NCBI GenBank assembly: GCA_013368315.1
Contig: JAACJM010000125.1
Location: forward strand, 124,001 to 188,000
DNA: 64,000 bases
Source: Tetrapyrgos nigripes
Lineage: Eukaryota > Basidiomycota > Agaricomycetes > Agaricales > Campanellaceae
Reading direction: 5' to 3'
Shown in pieces: positions 58,758 through 64,000 of the stretch. The first letter of the stretch is position 1; every line of letters begins with the position of its first letter. Under the pieces are notes generated by a model, which ran no database searches, was not told the origin of the DNA, and saw nothing but the letters and a program-made list of their open reading frames with translations. The position numbers and the translations under genes were made by a program.

Positions 58758-59195
58758 GAATAAGGATCAGCTTGACCCAGAAAGTAATGACCCAAAGTGG
58801 ATATTTCTCTTCGGTGTCGACATCATCATGCAGTACCATCACAGATTGTGCCAAGGGATTTGATTTAAGAAGAGCTCAGAGCTGGTGGACAATAGTGTTT
58901 GGGGTGGGGTTAGAAGAGTGATGTCGCAGATTTTTTCGTTTGTTGATTTTTTGAAGGAAAGATACTGGTGAGCCTTGAAGGCAGACTCGTTGAGTGGTGA
59001 TGGGATAGGAAACTGGACCAAAGCGAATGGATTGAGGGAAGGGTTAGGTAGGATCACCTTTCTTGCTGATGGGATTTCGTGCATGAGGAAGGGAATGTCA
59101 GGACAGGCCCACGTTGGTGATGACGTCGAAAATACACTCCCTAGGTAATCATAATTACATGAGTACTTTTTTTTATTTCCAATCTGGAATGTCAC
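58758..59195 (-). other. Coding-like fragment cut by a repeat insertion
   Basis: Minus strand. Protein-like sequence (IPFLMHEIPSARKVILPNPS, later VDTEEKYPLWVITFWVKLIL) spans two frames with a stop between them and ends exactly where the MITE-type terminus begins at 58757. It reads like an exon interrupted by the insertion. The family is not recognised. Confidence 0.35.
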
Positions 59196-59269
59196 AGCTT
59201 TCTTTATCTACTCCAAACATCGAGGATGTTTGTTTACCAATCAGTGGCCGCTCTTTCCGTACGGGTAAT

Positions 59270-60386
59270 TGCCAGGTACCTGTATCCGGACCCGCGGGTC
59301 CCGGATACCTGGCACAGCCACACCCGCCGGATACGGATACCACCGGATACGGGTTTGACTTTCAAAATGTCCCAGTATCCGCAGGTATCCGTAAAATAAA
59401 AATAGTACCGTCTGTATTTAAATATGTATGTAGAAAAATAGAAACATAGCTACATTAGCATTGTATTCCTTCATAAAAATGGGTTTTTCATGAGGATCCA
59501 CATTTTCGCAGCTAAAACAGGTCTGAATGTCTATATGTATATTGTGGCTGGAACTCACTTTCTCAATTAAAAATGTGTAATGCAGTCAGATTGCTTGGCT
59601 ATATGAACATAAAATGTTCCACCTGAGTGAGAGAGTATATATATGTAAAAATAATCATATACTTATGCATAAACTCAATGAAGATCTATGTTTTTTTTAA
59701 TAAAAATTGCTTTGTTGGTGTTTTGGCTCTATTAAAATTATGTATTGTCACTGGATTGTTTGACTCTATAGACAAGAAATGTTCCACTGCAATGAGAAAA
59801 GATATATATGTACAAAAAATTATATATATTTATGCAAAATTTCACCCAAGATCTATGGTTCTTTCATAAAAAGCCACTTTTCTGATCTTTTTCAGTCCGT
59901 TGAAGTATGTATTGTACTCAGATTACTAAGCTCTATGAACATAAAATGTTCCACTGATATGAGGAAAGATATATGAGTACAAACAATTATATATTTATAC
60001 ATAATTTCACCCAAGATCTGTGGTTCTTTCATAAAAAGCCACTTTTCTGATCTTTTTCAGTCAGTTAAAAGTATGTATTGTTGCTGGATTGTCTGGCTCT
60101 ATAAACAAAGATTGTTCTCATCAAGTGAAAGAAGATATTCATTTAAAAATAAACATTTATTTAGGGATAAAACATTTTAATACGTAGGGTTTAGAACTAA
60201 AAACTACATTTTTATAGTCAAGTACCCGCATACCCGCAGATACCCATATAACCCGCGGGTCGGATACTCCGGATACGGGTTATCCGGAGTGCTTTACCCG
60301 CCGGATACGGATTTGAGTTTTGATGTGAGATAAACCCGCGGGTCCAGGTCCGGGTAATCCGCGGGTGTACCCGTGCTGAGCCCTAT
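59270..60386. mobile_element. hAT-like element remnant with CCGCGGGT/CGGATACGG ends
   Basis: Dense GGATACGGG, CCCGCGGGT and CCGGATAC words flank AT-rich DNA on both sides (59270-59400 and 60215-60386). The right end, reverse-complemented, reads TAGGGCTCAGCACGGGTAC, a hAT-style terminus; the left end lacks the TAGGGC part. No transposase frame is present. Confidence 0.5.
59571..60180. repeat. Four tandem ~165-bp AT-rich repeats
   Basis: Units share TATGTATTGT, GGCTCTAT, AAAATGTTCCAC, AGATATAT, CACCCAAGATCT and TTCTTTCATAAAAAGCCAC. They begin near 59571, 59737, 59905 and 60070, inside the hAT-like element. Confidence 0.7.
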
Positions 60387-60585
60387 TTCCAGCTATAGCA
60401 TCACTGCACCGCCGTCCAAAACAGGGTTCCGGACTTTTCGCAAAATGTTGCTTTAGTCACAGGTCACATTCCATCTTTCACAAAAGAAATGTTTGCGAGA
60501 CAGGGTCACAGTCACACCCCCATTGCGAATTGATTGGAATAGTACAGTACAGGCAGCTGTGCACTACCAAAAGCAATCTACACTA

Positions 60586-60864
60586 CACTGGGTGCAAACA
60601 CTTGTAATTCCTTGGATATACAGAGGAATTACATAAGACTTACACTGGTACACTCAATATGTAAGTCCATTTGACTTACTGAAGTATTACCAGAGACCAA
60701 GAAAAATAGAAAAATTATATATGACTATTGTAAGGCATGAAGTCTCACAGTGGTCTTTGGTAATACTTCAGTAAGTCAAGTGGACTTACATATTGAGTGT
60801 ACTAGTGTAAGTCTTGTGTAATTCCTCTGTATATCCAAGGAATTACAAGTGTTTGCACCCAGTG
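60586..60864. mobile_element. 279-bp palindromic MITE with CTA target duplication
   Basis: Termini are CACTGGGTGCAAACAC on the left and its reverse complement on the right. The inverted match continues through TTGTAATTCC, GTATAC and CTTACAC for about 100 bp per arm. CTA (60583-60585 and 60865-60867) flanks it, a 3-bp duplication as expected for PIF/Harbinger-type elements. No coding capacity. Confidence 0.78.
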
Positions 60865-60867
60865 CTA

Positions 60868-61274
60868 TGTCAACGAGGAGGAGAGGGTATCTGGGCAGCC
60901 ATGAGAACTTTTGCCCAAAAGTGAACAAGGAATTTTCAACGGCCGCCACTGTAAATATATACCATTCTGCTCCCTGTCAAAGTTTGTTTACCATCTGCCA
61001 TGACTCTCTGTAATTGCCTTCTCTAAAGTGTATTTTGTCTACATAACTGAAAAATGAAAGGGGTTGCCAAGAATACTCTGGCAAACCTTCCAAGGTTTCT
61101 AAATAATGTTTTGCTTTTGCTTCTGCACCTACTTCACTTCTTTTTTGTTCTTGATCTTCAAAATGTTATCTGTAACAATACTTGTATATGTAACATATCA
61201 ACAATAAAGCTATGTCTGTCTATTACTATGCTACCTGGAGTCGGGGAGTGGCGCACCTGTGCGCCATTTAGATC
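60868..61274. other. Spacer
   Basis: No gene supported; an open frame starting at 61054 has only hydrophobic low-complexity sequence. Confidence 0.4.
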
Positions 61275-61421
61275 TTTGGTCCTGATACTGACAAGTTCAT
61301 CCCAGAGAGGTTCATGAAAGGTAATGGTCCTCAATTTTCTGATGTCAAAATGGCTTTTGGTTTCAGAAGAAGCATACCTCCTGCTGGCATTGTCATGTTG
61401 GATGTCACAGGTTTAATGTGA
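61275..61421 (+). pseudogene. Cytochrome P450 fragment lacking the haem cysteine
   Basis: A 48-codon stretch reads FGPDTDKFIPERF, then AFGFRRSIPPAG before a stop. This matches the PERF meander and haem-binding loop of fungal P450s (FxPxRF followed by FGxGRRxCPG), but the cysteine that binds haem iron is gone. No upstream exon with the I-helix or ExxR is found nearby. It is a small relic, not a gene. Confidence 0.55.
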
Positions 61422-62691
61422 CTTTGAGGTGATGTTGAGCGGATGCTGATGGGGGAAAAGGAATGAAATGACAAGCAGAGCTTGAAAATTTGTTGACCAG
61501 TAAAAATGCAACTGGCCACAGCCACATGGTCCACCAAGTGCGTGTCAAATGCCTGTCAAATGTGTGTCCTGCTGATGGTAATACATTGGACAATGGAACA
61601 CTGAAAAGTCAATGACAATAAAAGAGCATACTATCTGAATGAACAGTGTCAATTTTGAGTGATTTAAGCTGAAATTAAGTGTCAGTGTTAACCCTATCAT
61701 GAGTGGAAGAAAGCATGCACCAGCAAGCAGCATGTATGGGCACTTTAGTATCCTGTTCTTCATAACCACCAGCAAATGGGCCTGCATATACACGTGATGT
61801 GGTCAGCTGTCAATGGGGGTGCAATTTTGGGTGATGTTGTGATTAAGAATGATGGCCTGAAGGAAATTGTGCACTATGGAGGACCTGTCGAGATTTTGAG
61901 AGCTATGTGAGAGGAGGAGAGATAGGTGGAAGTGGGAGTGAAGAAGCGAAGAAAAGAGAGGATGGTACTTGGTGATGACATTCAGGATGTATCCAGGTTC
62001 TAGACTGATCTTTCAGTTGTTGGTATTAACTTTTGTAGGAGACTGCAATGGAAAACTAAAGGCTAAAGAGCATGAGCATGAAAGAAAATGTAAGAATGTG
62101 CAAACCATGGACATGAGCTGATTTCGTTGGAGAATCTGTACTCGAGATGAAGGCAAGCTTGAAGGATGAGAAATGCCAACCATGACGTCATTAGTCCTTG
62201 GAGGACCCAGTCCAGACTGCAATTCGGTTGTCGTGGAGACTGCAATATAAATCTGCAGTCATGGGAAGATAGCAAAAGTCGACCTAAGTTAACTCGGCCT
62301 CGTGAAGTCATAGACCACATAATGAAGTTAATAGATTGTATTGCGCTTGCAGCTTTGAATGAGTTACTTGCTGCAATTGCATGATGTTGTATCTACTTTT
62401 TACAAGCTTTTATACTATGTACTACTGTGGCTGAGGAAATCTGTAAATAGAGCAAAGTGGTGCTTAGTGGATACTACGATGTAATGTCTGAGATCAGTAG
62501 CTATGTAAGTATGGAGTAAAGTGGAAAGTGAGTGGTGTGTATGTGGCTAATTATATAGAATTCCAACACCCCCTCCTCACTTCATCTACCCAATGATCAT
62601 CAAACATCATCCACAACAGTCATTGCCCTGGCTTTTGCTTGCTCGGTTTAGCATTCTCCCAAAAATCATCAGCTCAAAAGTTTTTGTACAG
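61422..62691. other. Gene-poor spacer
   Basis: No gene supported. Minus-strand frames at 61545-61793 and 62063-62320 are hydrophobic and may be more decayed transporter or P450 sequence, but no motif is clear. Confidence 0.35.
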
Positions 62692-63533
62692 TCAGATTGG
62701 ATTAGCTGTCCACTGGCCCTTGGCAGTGAATTGCCAAAGACGAAAGATGGTGGCTATGACAGCCTGTGGGTGGTGTATGGTTGTAGTTGTTATGGCTGGC
62801 CCACATGATGATTGGGCAGATTAAAAAGATGATGCTGGGGAGGGTGAATGCGAGGTAGAAACCAATGTACTGGAATGGATGGGGAGGCCAACGTTGGTAT
62901 AGAGTAATGACTTACTTTTTCTGAAGAACTCATTGAGAGACGGCCAATGAGTGAACCCAAGTTGATGAAGAGGTAAAAATACTAGGGGGCTGTAGTCAGT
63001 ATAACTTGGCCAGAAAAGCAAACTACTACACTGGTGGAGATGTTTGATTTGAACATACCAGTACCTAAAGAACATACAGTCAGTATTGGAACCACTACAC
63101 TCAACAAATCACATACCAAGACCAGTGACCAACATTCTGATAATGAAGCACGCCAAAGGATTGTCAGAATGCTCAATAACACCAGGACAATATGGCCAAC
63201 CAGAGCCACAGCAGTAGCAACACAGATAATGTTATGATGGCCCCAGTAAGTGTCAGCAAGGTATCCACCAAAATGGGAGTGACATATGCCCAAAATTGGT
63301 AGAAAGTAGTTAAGCCAGTGGAAGTTTGTTGTCCTCTTCCCAAGGCACCAGCTTGACCATCAGCACCACTGGCACCAGTACATAAGCTGTCAAGTAGTGA
63401 TTGCTGGATGGAATTTGTGAATACAATGGAACAGCCATAGTACTGAGAGGGAAACAGTTCATGCCAACTCTTATTGGACAAATGGAAGCATATCACATAC
63501 CGAAAAGTGTTCTGCCATTTCAATGATACTGAT
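62692..63533 (-). pseudogene. POT/PTR2 peptide transporter, pseudogene
   Basis: Minus strand. The intact gene would be a ~600-aa proton-coupled di/tripeptide importer. Recognisable pieces in order: EMAEHFS, an intron (63500 down to 63443), YYGCSIVFTN, TGLTTFYQFWAYVTPI, GGYLADTYWG, LGTGMFKSNIS, FYLFINLGSLIG, YIGFYLAFTLPS and finally TAKGQWTANPI. VTPI and GGYLADTY are joined by a one-base deletion near 63268 (the expected run CACCC is CACC). A TAG stop precedes FYLFINLG, and another frame change follows YNHTPPTG. The C-terminal half of the transporter is not found. Confidence 0.78.
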
Positions 63534-64000
63534 CACTGGAAGAGATTAGACCTTGCACCTCCACCAGACAAACTCGCTCCTGGGCTGGAGGGAAGGTCAA
63601 CATAGACCTGTGGAGGCTGACATGGATCCATACTTGTCCATAGAATGCACTGAAATGGCATAATTGGGTGAAAAAGATGGTGGTGGGGAGCCAAGTGGAG
63701 GTGAAGATGGTATGGATGCAGAGATGGTCCAGCTCTCCCAGAAGATGACCCAGTGTCAGAACTACTGCTGAGAGGGGTAAGGAAGGCCTAGCTTCTAGTT
63801 CATATGCTGGAGGTCCAGAAGCTGGTGCTCCTAGCATAAGCATGCAAAACTTGAGAATAGGAAGAGCTGGTAACACACCTTTTACATCAAATCCTGGCTT
63901 CCTGAACCTGTGCATATCTTCACCAACCTTTCTTCCATGTGCAATCCTTCAAGCCAACAAAGATCCAGAATACTGGCAGTGTCACTGTACTGGAATCCAG
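63534..64000 (-). other. Probable N-terminal part of the transporter relic, running to the window edge
   Basis: An open frame (63520-63915, minus) precedes the transporter core and ends in the window's last kilobase. It has PPAYELEA, like the poorly conserved cytosolic N-terminus of these transporters, but no firm exon structure. The relic may continue beyond 64000. Confidence 0.3.

Overview
The window looks like an Agaricomycete (mushroom-forming basidiomycete) nuclear contig. Real genes are cut by many short introns (about 45-90 bp, GTNNGY donors and YAG acceptors), the protein families are typical of wood- or litter-degrading fungi, and nothing prokaryotic is seen. I rebuilt all gene models by hand from splice sites and reading frame; none was checked against a database or RNA data.

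Left third (1-25.7 kb) is gene-bearing. It holds a 994-aa regulator with two C2H2 fingers plus a Zn2Cys6 cluster (4919-8926), a tandem pair of stand-alone adenylate-forming enzymes with identical intron positions (9899-11825 and 12767-14734), a 165-aa three-finger C2H2 protein (15647-16260), a secreted GH10 xylanase (20622-22051) and a 194-aa FHA-domain protein (22911-23639), all on the + strand. The two zinc-finger genes flank the enzyme pair, which would suit a small co-regulated locus, but the sequence does not prove that.

Middle (25.7-51 kb) is a graveyard of decayed genes and transposable elements. It contains a GH71 alpha-1,3-glucanase pseudogene, a decayed Ser/Thr-rich gene, a large fold-back element, a DNA element with ~177-bp inverted termini, a hAT element with a transposase killed by a TGA stop, and a 1.6-kb gag-only LTR retrotransposon whose 144-bp LTRs differ at one base. 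It also has one well-preserved 356-aa seven-helix membrane protein gene (42325-43667, minus strand), a 3.2-kb non-autonomous hAT element with an exact 8-bp target duplication, and relics of a P-loop GTPase.

Right third (51-64 kb) is repeat-dominated. A RecQ-like DEAH helicase relic is cut off by a 2.9-kb inverted-repeat element built from ~318-bp units, followed directly by 1.66 kb of a 9-bp minisatellite. Further tandem repeats, a 279-bp MITE, a P450 fragment without its haem cysteine and a peptide-transporter (POT/PTR2) pseudogene complete it.

The strongest candidates for something not yet described are the gag-only miniature LTR element, the composite of helicase relic, giant fold-back and minisatellite, and the paired adenylate-forming enzymes between two zinc-finger genes.
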